From: Citrobacter europaeus
Lineage (GTDB): Bacteria > Pseudomonadota > Gammaproteobacteria > Enterobacterales > Enterobacteriaceae
Assembly (NCBI GenBank): GCA_020099315.1
Contig: CP083650.1
Coordinates: 5,022,001 to 5,086,000, forward strand
Direction of reading: 5' to 3'
Length of the DNA stretch: 64,000 nucleotides
Positions 50,537 to 58,487 of the stretch are shown one piece after another (position 1 is the stretch's first letter; each line of letters starts with the position of its first letter). Both the position numbers and the translations under genes were made by a program. The notes beneath the pieces were generated by a model. It saw only the letters and a list, made by a program, of their open reading frames with translations, was not told where the DNA came from and searched no databases.

Positions 50537-50842
50537 TCACTCCAGTAGTTTCAGCGCTTTGTCCAGTACAGCATCGCCTTTCATCATGCCGTAATCCATC
50601 ATATCGATGACGGCGACCTTTTTGCCTAGCGGATCGGCGAGCGCCTGCAGCTTGGCCTGCTCATACTTAACCTGTGGACCGAGCAACACGATATCCGCAG
50701 TGGCGATATTCTCTGCAAATTCAGCCACCGGGACCGCTTTGATAGTGACGTCGACACCTTTTTTCTGGGCGGCATCTTTCATCTTTTGCACCAGCATACT
50801 GGTGGACATTCCGGCGGCACAGCATAAAACGATGTTTTTCAT
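50537..50842 (-). CDS. PTS EIIB component, lactose/cellobiose family
   Basis: 101 residues. The P-loop at the N-terminus is LCCAAGMSTSMLV, where Cys8 aligns with the phospho-Cys of ChbB; Cys7 is an extra adjacent cysteine. LLGPQVKYE is the second family motif. It is the first gene of a two-gene minus-strand operon with EIIA. Upstream there is a CRP-like site (50919-50934) and a LacI-type operator (50952-50965). The ribosome binding site is weak (GAGACTGCTT before ATG). Function requires an EIIC encoded elsewhere, or the pair may be regulatory. Confidence 0.9.
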   Translation of the reverse strand: MKNIVLCCAAGMSTSMLVQKMKDAAQKKGVDVTIKAVPVAEFAENIATADIVLLGPQVKYEQAKLQALADPLGKKVAVIDMMDYGMMKGDAVLDKALKLLE

Positions 50843-50918
50843 AAGCAGTCTCGAGCAACATGTGTGGGTTGATAATTATCGCGAGCCAACTGTAACAACA
50901 ACTGCTTTGCAACGATTG

Positions 50919-50934
50919 TGTGCAAGGCATCACA
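50919..50934. promoter_or_regulatory. Probable CRP site upstream of the PTS genes
   Basis: TGTGCAAGGCATCACA matches TGTGA-N6-TCACA at nine of ten conserved positions (read on the minus strand TGTGA-N6-GCACA). It lies 77 bp upstream of the EIIB start, a sensible position for activation of a carbohydrate PTS. Confidence 0.7.
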
Positions 50935-50951
50935 AAGAAAACCACTTTTTC

Positions 50952-50965
50952 TGAAACCGGTTACA
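50952..50965. promoter_or_regulatory. LacI/GalR-family operator-like palindrome
   Basis: TGAAACCGGTTACA is one base off a perfect 14-bp palindrome with central CCGG, similar in form to AscG/GntR-type operators and unlike the RbsR site. It lies just upstream of the CRP site of the PTS operon. The cognate regulator is not in the window. Confidence 0.6.
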
Positions 50966-51076
50966 AAAAGAGGCAAAACCCTACGATCTGGACCGGGGCC
51001 GTCGGCTTTTTGACTCGCTTATCACATGCGGGAATATATAATTACTGTCAATAAAGACATGTTATAAAAAACAGTA

Positions 51077-51104
51077 TTGACAGCCTTTTTTAAACCCGTA
51101 TGTT
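51077..51104 (+). promoter_or_regulatory. Candidate orphan plus-strand promoter
   Basis: TTGACA (51077-51082), a 16-bp spacer and TATGTT (51099-51104). The -35 is a perfect consensus, the -10 is four of six. It has no annotated gene downstream but a terminator at 51604-51634. Confidence 0.35.
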
Positions 51105-51603
51105 AATACTTAACAGCGGAGAAATTGTAGTTTGCTGTTAACGTAGTAAGTGTTAGTAGAGCTTTATTGGGGGTTGCGATAAAGGCCACGAAGTATTTTT
51201 GTATGGGATAGTCGATGCTGAAAACACTATTTTTTCACTTCGACAATGCTTTCAGGCCACGTAGTTGATTTAACTAATCGCAAAAAGTCAGTTAAACGCG
51301 ACGATGTAACGCCATGATTTAATAGTAAATGTTTGCGACATCTGTTTTTCTGGTTATCGCAAGGGAAATAAGGCAACGCATCAAAGAGTATATGTCGCGA
51401 GGGGAAGTGTACTTGTTTAGGTCACCAGCCTTGAGTTCTATTATCAAGCGGGTGGAATGTGTTTAACGGTAAATAGAGGAAGGTTTTAGTTAGTATCCAT
51501 ATCCAATATTATCTGTGGTAAACGTGTACATTTTAAAGCAGTACCATCAGCAGTATTAAATCGTTAAGTTTATTAATGTTAAATCTGAAGTGTGTAGTAA
51601 CTT

Positions 51604-51634
51604 AAAGCCCTGACTGCAATAGTCGGGGCTTTTG
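51604..51634 (+). terminator. Orphan intrinsic terminator
   Basis: AAAGCCCTGACT pairs with AGTCGGGGCTTT (one G-T wobble) around the loop GCAAT, followed by TTTTG. The U-run is on the plus strand only. No known plus-strand gene ends here. Confidence 0.75.
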
Positions 51635-51721
51635 TTCATTGTAGATCAAGCGGTTATCCGGGATGCTCAGCCGCGATGGTTTAACATTTCATCACTCAGT
51701 GAGTATTAAAAAAATTAATGC

Positions 51722-51751
51722 TTGCTTAATGATTAGAAGTAGGTCTACTAT
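51722..51751 (+). promoter_or_regulatory. csp promoter
   Basis: TTGCTT (51722-51727), 18-bp spacer and TACTAT (51746-51751), preceded by an AT-rich stretch. A start near 51758 gives a leader of about 177 nt. Confidence 0.65.
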
Positions 51752-51757
51752 AGCGGC

Positions 51758-51934
51758 ATCGGTTTGGAACACAGACCTTATGCAAGCAGTTTTAGTAAAG
51801 CAGTTCTCAGTTCAAGCGTTATCCTCAGATACTCTTCTTCATGAGCCTCCTCCCTAAGTGCCCCATAAGTTAATTTCTGCAAAACAGGCCATCTTCGCTG
51901 CGTAAGCGGCTCAAAAAAATGAAAGGAAGTATCT
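51758..51934 (+). promoter_or_regulatory. Long cold-shock leader (cold box, RNA thermoswitch)
   Basis: The leader begins with CGGTTTGGAACACAGACC, which resembles the E. coli cspA cold box (CGGTTTGACGTACAGACC). Length (about 177 nt) and the AAAGGAAG ribosome binding site fit the temperature-responsive 5'UTRs of cspA, cspB and cspG, which fold differently in the cold to allow translation. Confidence 0.75.
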
Positions 51935-52147
51935 ATGTCTAACAAAATGACTGGTTTAGTAAAATGGTTTAACTCTGAGAAAGGCTTCGGCTTTATCACT
52001 CCTCAGGACGGTAGCAAGGACGTGTTTGTGCATTTCTCTGCTATCCAGAGTAACGATTATAAAACGTTAGACGAAGGTCAAAAGGTGGAGTTCTCCGTAG
52101 AGAATGGCGCCAAAGGCCCGTCTGCTGTTAACGTTGTCGCGCTGTAA
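51935..52147 (+). CDS. CspA-family cold-shock protein (RNA chaperone)
   Basis: 70 residues. RNP1 (KGFGFI) and RNP2 (VFVHF) are intact in a single cold-shock domain, starting MSNKMTGLVKWFNSEKGFGF. It is closest by eye to CspA/CspB/CspG, not to the constitutive CspC/CspE. It should bind single-stranded RNA and melt structure at low temperature. The long cold-box leader supports cold induction. E. coli has no csp gene between rpoC and thiH. I give no symbol because the paralogue cannot be fixed from sequence alone. Confidence 0.95.
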   Translation: MSNKMTGLVKWFNSEKGFGFITPQDGSKDVFVHFSAIQSNDYKTLDEGQKVEFSVENGAKGPSAVNVVAL

Positions 52148-52216
52148 ACGCCGATAATTTCACGAACGCTTACGATAGCGATGAAGGCCAGAGCCTGAGC
52201 AGTTAAGTGCCAGTGA

Positions 52217-52245
52217 AGAAAAAACCCGCGAAAGCGGGTTTTTTT
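52217..52245 (+). terminator. csp terminator
   Basis: AACCCGC (52223-52229), loop GAAA, GCGGGTT (52234-52240), then TTTTT. The A-run on the left lets it also serve the convergent thiH transcript. Confidence 0.92.
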
Positions 52246-52278
52246 GTTTATGCTGACCCGTCCTGAATAGCGTTGGAC

Positions 52279-53412
52279 TTAGGGCATCTGGGCAGCGCGT
52301 CCCAGATAGCTGTCCCAGTCTTTCCACACGGGCTGTAATCCCTGCGCCATGAGTGCTTCAGCAACGGCTTCCGGGCGACGAGCGTCATGTGGGGAGAACT
52401 GTTCCAGTTCAGGATGGTTATCGGCATAACCACCGGGCTGGGTTTTTGAGAAGGCGCTGACATTGTTGATCGCCAGCGGGATCACATGGTCACGAAACCA
52501 TGGCGATTCTCGGGTAGAAAGCGACAGCTCAATTTCTGGTGCCAGTAAACGAAACGCGCAAATGGTCTGGACCAACTGTCGCTCATCCATGATCGATGCT
52601 GGCTCAACGCCTCCGGTGCATGGGCGCAGGCGAGGGAAGGAGATGGAGTAGCGGCTCTGCCAGTAATGCTGCTGCATCCACAACAGATGTTCAGCCACCA
52701 TATAGCAATCAACACGCCAGCTGTCGGACAAACCAATTAACGCGCCAAGACCGATTTTGTCGATCCCGGCGCGGCCCAGCCTGTCCGGCGTTTCCAGTCG
52801 CCAGAAGAAATCCTGCTTTTTCCCCTTCAGATGGTGGTGGGCGTAAATCGCTTCATGATAACTCTCCTGATACACCATCACGCCATCCAGCCCCAGCGTC
52901 TTCAGCTCCGCATATTCAGCTTCTGACAACGGCTGTACCTCCATCTGTAATGAGGCAAACTGGCGGCGAATAGCGGGTAAATGGTGACGAAAATAATCCA
53001 TCCCCACTTTTGCCTGATGTTCACCGGTGACCAGCAGCAGATGCTCAAAACCCAGATCACGGATAGCCGCACACTCCCGTTGTATCTCATCTTCGTCCAG
53101 CGTTTTGCGTTTGATACGGTTGCTCATCGAAAAACCGCAGTAGGTGCAGTCGTTGGCGCAAAGATTAGAAAGATAGAGCGGGACGTAAAAACTAACGGTG
53201 TTGCCGAAACGCTGACGGGTGAGCTTCTGCGCCCGCTGCGCCAGCGGCTCCAGATAATCGGCAGCGGCGGGGGAAAGCAGTGCCATCAAATCATCGCGGC
53301 TAAGCTGTGAAGCGTTGAGGGCGCGCTCCACGTCAGCGGCGGTTTTACCGTTGATGCGCAGGCGGATGTCGTCCCAGTCCAACTGTCGCCAGCGGTCGCT
53401 GAACGTTTTCAT
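52279..53412 (-). CDS. thiH: ThiH, tyrosine lyase (dehydroglycine synthase)
   Basis: 377 residues, as in E. coli. The radical SAM cluster motif CX3CX2C is CANDCTYC at Cys85, Cys89 and Cys92. It cleaves tyrosine to dehydroglycine and p-cresol for the thiazole moiety of thiamine. Its start overlaps thiG by 4 bp. It is the last gene of the thiCEFSGH operon. Confidence 0.98.
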   Translation of the reverse strand: MKTFSDRWRQLDWDDIRLRINGKTAADVERALNASQLSRDDLMALLSPAAADYLEPLAQRAQKLTRQRFGNTVSFYVPLYLSNLCANDCTYCGFSMSNRIKRKTLDEDEIQRECAAIRDLGFEHLLLVTGEHQAKVGMDYFRHHLPAIRRQFASLQMEVQPLSEAEYAELKTLGLDGVMVYQESYHEAIYAHHHLKGKKQDFFWRLETPDRLGRAGIDKIGLGALIGLSDSWRVDCYMVAEHLLWMQQHYWQSRYSISFPRLRPCTGGVEPASIMDERQLVQTICAFRLLAPEIELSLSTRESPWFRDHVIPLAINNVSAFSKTQPGGYADNHPELEQFSPHDARRPEAVAEALMAQGLQPVWKDWDSYLGRAAQMP

Positions 53413-54179
53413 GAGAAAGCCTCCAGGAATCCGGTTAATGGGCTGGTGGCGCTTGCTTGTGAACTTTTGCTTCCGGGTACCGCCTGGCGAGCCAGCAAGC
53501 CTGCTTCAACCGCCAGACGGAATGCTGTCGCCATCATCACTGGGTCATCCGCCACGGCAATCGCCGTATTGACCAGCACCGCGTCGGCGCCCATTTCCAG
53601 CGCCTGCGTGGCGTGGCTGGGGACGCCGATACCCGCATCAACCACAACCGGCACGGTCGCCTGTTGGATAATAATCTCCAGCATCGCTTTGGTTTCCAGC
53701 CCCTGATTAGAACCGATGGGCGCGCCGAGCGGCATTACCGCCGAACAGCCAACCTCTTCCAGCCGTTTGCACAGCACCGGATCTGCGCCACAGTAAGGCA
53801 GTACCACGAAGCCCTGTTTCACCAGTGCTTCTGCGGCTTTCAACGTTTCGATCGGGTCCGGCAATAGCCAGCGGGCGTCCGGGTGGATTTCTAATTTCAG
53901 CCAGTGGGTGCCCAGTGCTTCGCGCGCCAGTTGGGCGGCAAAAATCGCCTCTTCAGCGGTTTTCGCCCCGGATGTATTGGGCAGCAGCGTAACGCCCGCT
54001 TCAATGAGCGGCGCCAGGATAGCGTCGTTGTGCTGACGTAAATCCACGCGCTTCATTGCCAGTGTCACCAGTTGGCTGCCGGAGGCGCGAATCGCCTCGA
54101 CCATTAGCTGCGATGACGCAAATTTTCCGGTACCGGTGAACAGATGTGAATCAAACGTTTTGTCGGCAATACGTAACAT
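53409..54179 (-). CDS. thiG: ThiG, thiazole synthase
   Basis: 256 residues from the ATG at 54179 (MLRIADKTFDSHLFTGTGKF); the open frame extends upstream but that part lies in thiS/thiF. TIM-barrel features include the Schiff-base lysine in LKLEI (Lys95), GCSAVMPLGAPIGSNQG and VVVDAGIGVPSHA. It condenses DXP, dehydroglycine and ThiS-thiocarboxylate. It starts 1 bp after the thiS stop. Confidence 0.98.
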   Translation of the reverse strand: MLRIADKTFDSHLFTGTGKFASSQLMVEAIRASGSQLVTLAMKRVDLRQHNDAILAPLIEAGVTLLPNTSGAKTAEEAIFAAQLAREALGTHWLKLEIHPDARWLLPDPIETLKAAEALVKQGFVVLPYCGADPVLCKRLEEVGCSAVMPLGAPIGSNQGLETKAMLEIIIQQATVPVVVDAGIGVPSHATQALEMGADAVLVNTAIAVADDPVMMATAFRLAVEAGLLARQAVPGSKSSQASATSPLTGFLEAFS

Positions 54180-54180
54180 A

Positions 54181-54381
54181 TCAACCCCCTGCAATAACCT
54201 GAAAAAGCAGGATCTGGTCGCCTTCCTGCACGATTTGCTGCTCCCACTGCTCGCGCGGCAGGATCTGCTGATTGAGCGCCAGCGCCGCGCCCGGTTTAAG
54301 CTGATTAAGCGTAGCGAGCAGGCTGCTGACGGTCTGTCCTTCGGCGCACTGCATCGGCTCATCATTGAACTGAATCTGCAT
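54181..54381 (-). CDS. thiS: ThiS, sulfur carrier protein
   Basis: 66 residues with a ubiquitin-like beta-grasp fold and the C-terminal Gly-Gly (QVIAGG) that ThiF adenylates and that carries the thiocarboxylate. The start at 54381 (MQIQFNDEP) lies within the last 20 bp of thiF, so translation is probably coupled. Confidence 0.97.
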   Translation of the reverse strand: MQIQFNDEPMQCAEGQTVSSLLATLNQLKPGAALALNQQILPREQWEQQIVQEGDQILLFQVIAGG

Positions 54382-55120
54382 GTTGCCCTCCGCATACCGG
54401 GCAGCCGCTGGCACGTCGTAGCGCGAGGCTGCGCCACTGGCTGGTTTTGCCGTCAAACAAGCGTAGCTCTCCGCTGGGCGTCTCAATACCGCTGAGTAAT
54501 TTAATCGCTTCCAGCGCCTGCAAGGTGCCCATCACGCCAACAACCGGTCCGACGATACCGGCGGTACGGCAGTTGCGTTCAGGCTCTACATCATCTGGCC
54601 ACAGGCAGCGATAACAGCCTTGTTCCCACGGTGGCGTGAGCACCATCAGTTGGCCGCCAAAGCCGACGGCGCTGGCGGTGATGAGCGGTGTGTTGAGCGT
54701 TACGCAGGCGGCATTAATTTCCTGGCGCGTGGCCATGTTATCGGTACAGTCGAGCACCACATCGGCACGTGCTACCGCATGCCGGAGCGCATCGCCTTTC
54801 AGTCGCTGCTGGAGCGATACCAGTTCGATATCCGGGTTGAGCCGCGTCAGGCGCTGCTGGGCAACCTGAGATTTTGAACGCGCGATATCATCAGTGGTAA
54901 ACAGGATCTGGCGCTGCAGATTGCTCAGATGAATATCGTCATCGTCTACCAGCGTCAGTTTGCCGATGCCTGCTCCCGCCAGATACAGCGCGGCAGGCGA
55001 ACCTAACCCGCCTAAACCGATAATCAGCACATGGCTATCGAGCAGCTTTTGTTGGCCTTCAATGGCGATATCGCCGAGCAGGATCTGGCGGCTGTAGCGC
55101 ATAAAGTCGCGGTCATTCAT
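54362..55120 (-). CDS. thiF: ThiF, ThiS adenylyltransferase
   Basis: 252 residues from the ATG at 55120 (MNDRDFMRYSRQILL). The E1-like fold shows LIIGLGGLGSPAALYLAGAG for ATP, the DDDIHLSNLQRQILF segment, and two CxxC zinc pairs (CYRCLWP and CPVCGG). It adenylates the ThiS C-terminus for sulfur transfer. It overlaps thiE by 8 bp and thiS by 20 bp. Confidence 0.97.
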   Translation of the reverse strand: MNDRDFMRYSRQILLGDIAIEGQQKLLDSHVLIIGLGGLGSPAALYLAGAGIGKLTLVDDDDIHLSNLQRQILFTTDDIARSKSQVAQQRLTRLNPDIELVSLQQRLKGDALRHAVARADVVLDCTDNMATRQEINAACVTLNTPLITASAVGFGGQLMVLTPPWEQGCYRCLWPDDVEPERNCRTAGIVGPVVGVMGTLQALEAIKLLSGIETPSGELRLFDGKTSQWRSLALRRASGCPVCGGQHADSVQ

Positions 55121-55748
55121 CGCCCACTCCCGCGATATCCAGTAGCTGGCCCGTGGCTTCACGCCAGTCAGCCGCCTGAGTAATCGCGCTGACCACGGCA
55201 ATGCTCCCGACACCGGTCGCCAGCACTGCCGGGGCACGCTCAAGGCTGATACCGCCAATGGCGACGGTCGGGTAATCCGCCAGTCGTTCAATATGACTTG
55301 CCAACTGTGTCAGCCCCTGCGGGGCGGAAGGCATCTGCTTGGTTTGCGTGGGGAAGACATGACCCAGCGCGATATAAGAAGGTTTAGCGGCGAGCGCGAC
55401 GTTTATCTCCATATCATCGTGAGTGGACACCCCCAGGCGTAGCCCCGCCGTTTGAATCGCTTTCAGGTCGGTGGTTTCAAGATCTTCCTGGCCCAGATGC
55501 ACACCGTAAGCGCGGTGCTTAATTGCCAGACGCCAGTAATCGTTGATGAACAGCCGGGCGTCATAGCGACGCCCCAGCTCAATGGCGGCCATGACGTCGG
55601 CTTCGACCTCTTCATCACGCTTATCTTTAATGCGCAGTTGGATCGTGCGCACGCCTGCCTGCAGCAGGCGTTCAATCCATTGCACGCTGTCCACCACTGG
55701 GTAAAGCCCGAGGCGGAACGGCACGGTTGGGAAATCAGGCTGGTACAT
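55113..55748 (-). CDS. thiE: ThiE, thiamine-phosphate synthase
   Basis: 211 residues, a TIM barrel with RLKLYPVVDS-like start (FRLGLYPVVDSVQWIE), the Mg2+/pyrophosphate site INDYWRLA and VAIGGISLERAPAV. It joins HMP-PP and the thiazole phosphate to give thiamine phosphate. It overlaps thiC by one base and thiF by 8 bp. Confidence 0.97.
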   Translation of the reverse strand: MYQPDFPTVPFRLGLYPVVDSVQWIERLLQAGVRTIQLRIKDKRDEEVEADVMAAIELGRRYDARLFINDYWRLAIKHRAYGVHLGQEDLETTDLKAIQTAGLRLGVSTHDDMEINVALAAKPSYIALGHVFPTQTKQMPSAPQGLTQLASHIERLADYPTVAIGGISLERAPAVLATGVGSIAVVSAITQAADWREATGQLLDIAGVGDE

Positions 55749-57646
55749 TACGCCTCCTCTTTTTTGAGGTAGATTTCGCCGCCTTTGGCACGGAAGTTTT
55801 CCGACATATCCGCCATCCCCACTTCAATGGTTTGCGCGGCGGCGTAGTCGCGGACCTCCTGGCTGATTTTCATCGAGCAGAACTTCGGCCCGCACATGGA
55901 ACAGAAGTGGGCGACCTTGCCGGACTCCTGTGGCAGGGTTTCATCGTGGTAGGCGCGGGCGGTGAACGGGTCGAGCGCGAGGTTAAACTGGTCTTCCCAG
56001 CGGAATTCGAAGCGCGCTTTCGACATCGCGTTATCGCGGATCTGCGCGCCCGGATGGCCTTTCGCTAAGTCAGCGGCGTGGGCGGCAATCTTGTAGGTAA
56101 TCAGCCCTTGCTTCACATCTTCTTTGTTCGGCAGGCCGAGGTGCTCTTTCGGTGTGACGTAGCATAGCATCGCGCAGCCAAACCAGCCGATCATCGCCGC
56201 ACCGATCCCGGAAGTGAAGTGGTCATAGCCCGGCGCGATGTCAGTGGTCAATGGCCCTAAGGTGTAGAACGGTGCTTCGTGGCAGCTCTCCAACTCTTCG
56301 GTCATGTTGCGCTGGATCATATGCATGGGTACATGACCCGGGCCTTCAATCATCACCTGCACGTCGTATTCCCAGGCGATTTTGGTCAGCTCGCCCAGCG
56401 TATGCAGTTCGGAGAACTGCGCTTCGTCGTTCGCATCCTGAATTGAACCCGGGCGCAGGCCGTCACCCAGCGACAAGGAGACGTCGTAGGCGGCGCAGAT
56501 TTCGCAAATCTCGCGGAAATGTTCGAACAGGAAGTTCTCTTTGTGATGAGAAAGGCACCATTTCGCCATAATTGAACCGCCGCGTGAGACAATGCCGGTC
56601 AGGCGTTTGGCGGTCATTGGCACGTAGCGCAGCAGCACGCCCGCGTGAATGGTGAAGTAGTCGACGCCCTGTTCAGCCTGCTCCAGCAGCGTGTCGCGGA
56701 AGGCTTCCCAGGTGAGATCTTCGGCGATCCCGTTGACCTTCTCGAGCGCCTGGTAGATCGGTACAGTACCGATCGGTACCGGACTGTTACGCAAAATCCA
56801 CTCGCGGGTTTCGTGGATATAGCGGCCGGTGGAGAGATCCATCACTGTGTCTGCGCCCCAGCGCGTTGACCACACCAGTTTTTCTACCTCTTCTTCGATA
56901 GAGGAGGTGACGGCAGAGTTGCCGATGTTCGCGTTAACCTTTACCAGGAAGTTACGACCGATGATCATCGGCTCGGATTCCGGGTGGTTGATGTTGGCAG
57001 GGATAATCGCGCGGCCCGCGGCGACTTCATCACGCACGAATTCCGGCGTAATGTTTTCCGGCAGGCGCGCGCCAAAGCTCATCCCCGGATGCTGGTGGCG
57101 CAGCACTTCACTGCGAATGCGCTCGCGGCCCATGTTTTCGCGGATGGCGATAAATTCCATCTCCGGGGTGACTATCCCCTGGCGCGCGTAATGCAGTTGG
57201 GTGACTCGCTTACCGGCTTTGGCGCGCTTTGGCGTCAGCAGGCCAGTGAAACGTAGCTCGTCCAGACCATCATCGGCCAGACGTTCTTTGGTATAAGCGG
57301 AACTACGGACGTCTAATTCTTCGCTATCGTTACGCGCGACAATCCACGGCTGGCGCAGTTTTGCCAGACCCTGCTGGACGTTTATCGCCACGTCAGGATC
57401 GCCATACGGCCCGGAGGTGTCGTACACCGGCACGGCTTCGTTCTCTTCGAACTGCGGGTTGTCTTTGCTACCGCCAATCAGCGTCGGGCTGAGCTGAATT
57501 TCGCGCATCGGAATGCGGATATCCGGTTGCGAACCAGTGATATAAATGCGTTTTGAGTTTGGAAAGGCGGTCCCTTCCAGGGTATCGATAAAATGTTGGG
57601 CTTGAGCGCGCTGTTCGCGGCGTGAAGGTTTAGTAGTGGCAGACAT
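55748..57646 (-). CDS. thiC: ThiC, phosphomethylpyrimidine synthase
   Basis: 632 residues. The non-canonical radical SAM motif CX2CX4C near the C-terminus is CSMCGPKFC, with Cys582, Cys585 and Cys590. GRxxxP- and MIEGPGHVPMH-type motifs of the catalytic barrel are present. It converts aminoimidazole ribotide to HMP-P. It is the first gene of the operon behind the TPP riboswitch. Confidence 0.98.
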   Translation of the reverse strand: MSATTKPSRREQRAQAQHFIDTLEGTAFPNSKRIYITGSQPDIRIPMREIQLSPTLIGGSKDNPQFEENEAVPVYDTSGPYGDPDVAINVQQGLAKLRQPWIVARNDSEELDVRSSAYTKERLADDGLDELRFTGLLTPKRAKAGKRVTQLHYARQGIVTPEMEFIAIRENMGRERIRSEVLRHQHPGMSFGARLPENITPEFVRDEVAAGRAIIPANINHPESEPMIIGRNFLVKVNANIGNSAVTSSIEEEVEKLVWSTRWGADTVMDLSTGRYIHETREWILRNSPVPIGTVPIYQALEKVNGIAEDLTWEAFRDTLLEQAEQGVDYFTIHAGVLLRYVPMTAKRLTGIVSRGGSIMAKWCLSHHKENFLFEHFREICEICAAYDVSLSLGDGLRPGSIQDANDEAQFSELHTLGELTKIAWEYDVQVMIEGPGHVPMHMIQRNMTEELESCHEAPFYTLGPLTTDIAPGYDHFTSGIGAAMIGWFGCAMLCYVTPKEHLGLPNKEDVKQGLITYKIAAHAADLAKGHPGAQIRDNAMSKARFEFRWEDQFNLALDPFTARAYHDETLPQESGKVAHFCSMCGPKFCSMKISQEVRDYAAAQTIEVGMADMSENFRAKGGEIYLKKEEA

Positions 57647-57740
57647 AGCTCATTCCAGATAAAAGTAAGGATATGGCTTGTCAGACGACGGATGAAGCAA
57701 GAGAGAAGCTCGCCCGGAGGCGATGCTATTGCAGATTGAC

Positions 57741-57847
57741 TCTTGTTCCCTTCGCAGGTTTTAACCTGATCAGGTTCCGCGGATCCCGAATTAACGGTCT
57801 CAGCCTTTTCCACTCATGCTGTTGTGGAAAATAAGCACTCCGACAAG
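57741..57847 (-). promoter_or_regulatory. TPP riboswitch (THI element)
   Basis: On the minus strand the aptamer starts CTTGTCGGAGTG, contains the conserved GGCTGAGACCGTTAATTCGG and the second arm GGAACCTGATCAGGTTAAAA, and ends CTGCGAAGGGAACAAGAG. It is about 95 bp upstream of thiC. When TPP binds, it lowers expression of thiCEFSGH. The 95 bp after it hold the expression platform. Confidence 0.97.
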
Positions 57848-57902
57848 AAGTAACCTCAGTTAAGAGGTAATGAATGTAAGCTACGCGTTAATGCCGCAAA
57901 TC

Positions 57903-58391
57903 TCAAGCATGACGTTTGAGAGTACTACTCTCGTGCATCGCGTCAAATACCAACATGATCAGCTTATCTTCCAGTACGAAACGGGCTTCCAGCGCCTCGC
58001 CGAGATCTGATAAAACCTGTTGGAATTCAAGGAAGTTATCATGATCAATCGCCGTTTCCAGACTGGTATCATAGTAGTTCATGATCAGCTGCGTATTGGC
58101 TTCCAGCAGCGGCCAAATTTTTGTGGCTTTTAAAAGCTGCCCGTTCCCTTCCAATTTATGGAGAATACGTTCATAAATACTGAAGTGTCCGGTGGAGAGG
58201 TAATCGACCAGGCTCTGACAAAAATCATCCAGCGCTTTTTCATTGAGTCGCATGTACGATTCTTTGCCAGGCTTAATGCCAACCAGATTGTAGTAAGCCA
58301 CGAGCAGGTGCTTACGTACATGTAGCCAGCGATCAACCAGTTTATTACTTCCTCCGACGTGCTCCGTCAGGCTTTCCAGCTGGTTTAGCAT
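57903..58391 (-). CDS. rsd: Rsd, anti-sigma-70 factor
   Basis: 162 residues (E. coli 158), all-helical Rsd/AlgQ family. Recognisable parts are MLNQLESLTEHVGG, HVRKHLLVAYYNLVG and the helix ending VLEDKLIMLVFD. It binds sigma-70 region 4 in stationary phase and, with HPr, stimulates SpoT hydrolase. It lies upstream of the thi riboswitch and is divergent from nudC. Confidence 0.97.
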   Translation of the reverse strand: MLNQLESLTEHVGGSNKLVDRWLHVRKHLLVAYYNLVGIKPGKESYMRLNEKALDDFCQSLVDYLSTGHFSIYERILHKLEGNGQLLKATKIWPLLEANTQLIMNYYDTSLETAIDHDNFLEFQQVLSDLGEALEARFVLEDKLIMLVFDAMHESSTLKRHA

Positions 58392-58487
58392 GATTGACTC
58401 CGCAAGATGGTGTTAAGGAACTGCTCACCCGTAAATGTAAAAATAATGTAAACAACATGCCTGTGAAGCAAAGGTTGCGCAAGAGAT

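Larger units (their letters stand above)
50966..51721. other. AT-rich gene-less stretch between PTS genes and csp
   Basis: About 750 bp without a credible protein gene on either strand and with base composition below that of the neighbours. It contains an inverted repeat with a TTGACA hexamer (51045-51083), four TTGCGA/TCGCAA motifs between 51174 and 51362, and a plus-strand terminator at 51604-51634. No decayed EIIC or transposase could be recognised by eye. Confidence 0.5.

Noticed and set aside
50966..51721. Decayed EIIC gene or insertion sequence in the AT-rich gap
   Set aside because: I looked for membrane-type or transposase-like frames on both strands, terminal inverted repeats and target duplications and saw none. 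A translated search would be needed to exclude a very old remnant.
51663..51857. 64-codon ORF across the csp promoter and leader
   Set aside because: It runs through the promoter and cold box, has no ribosome binding site and no recognisable features; the regulatory reading explains this DNA better.
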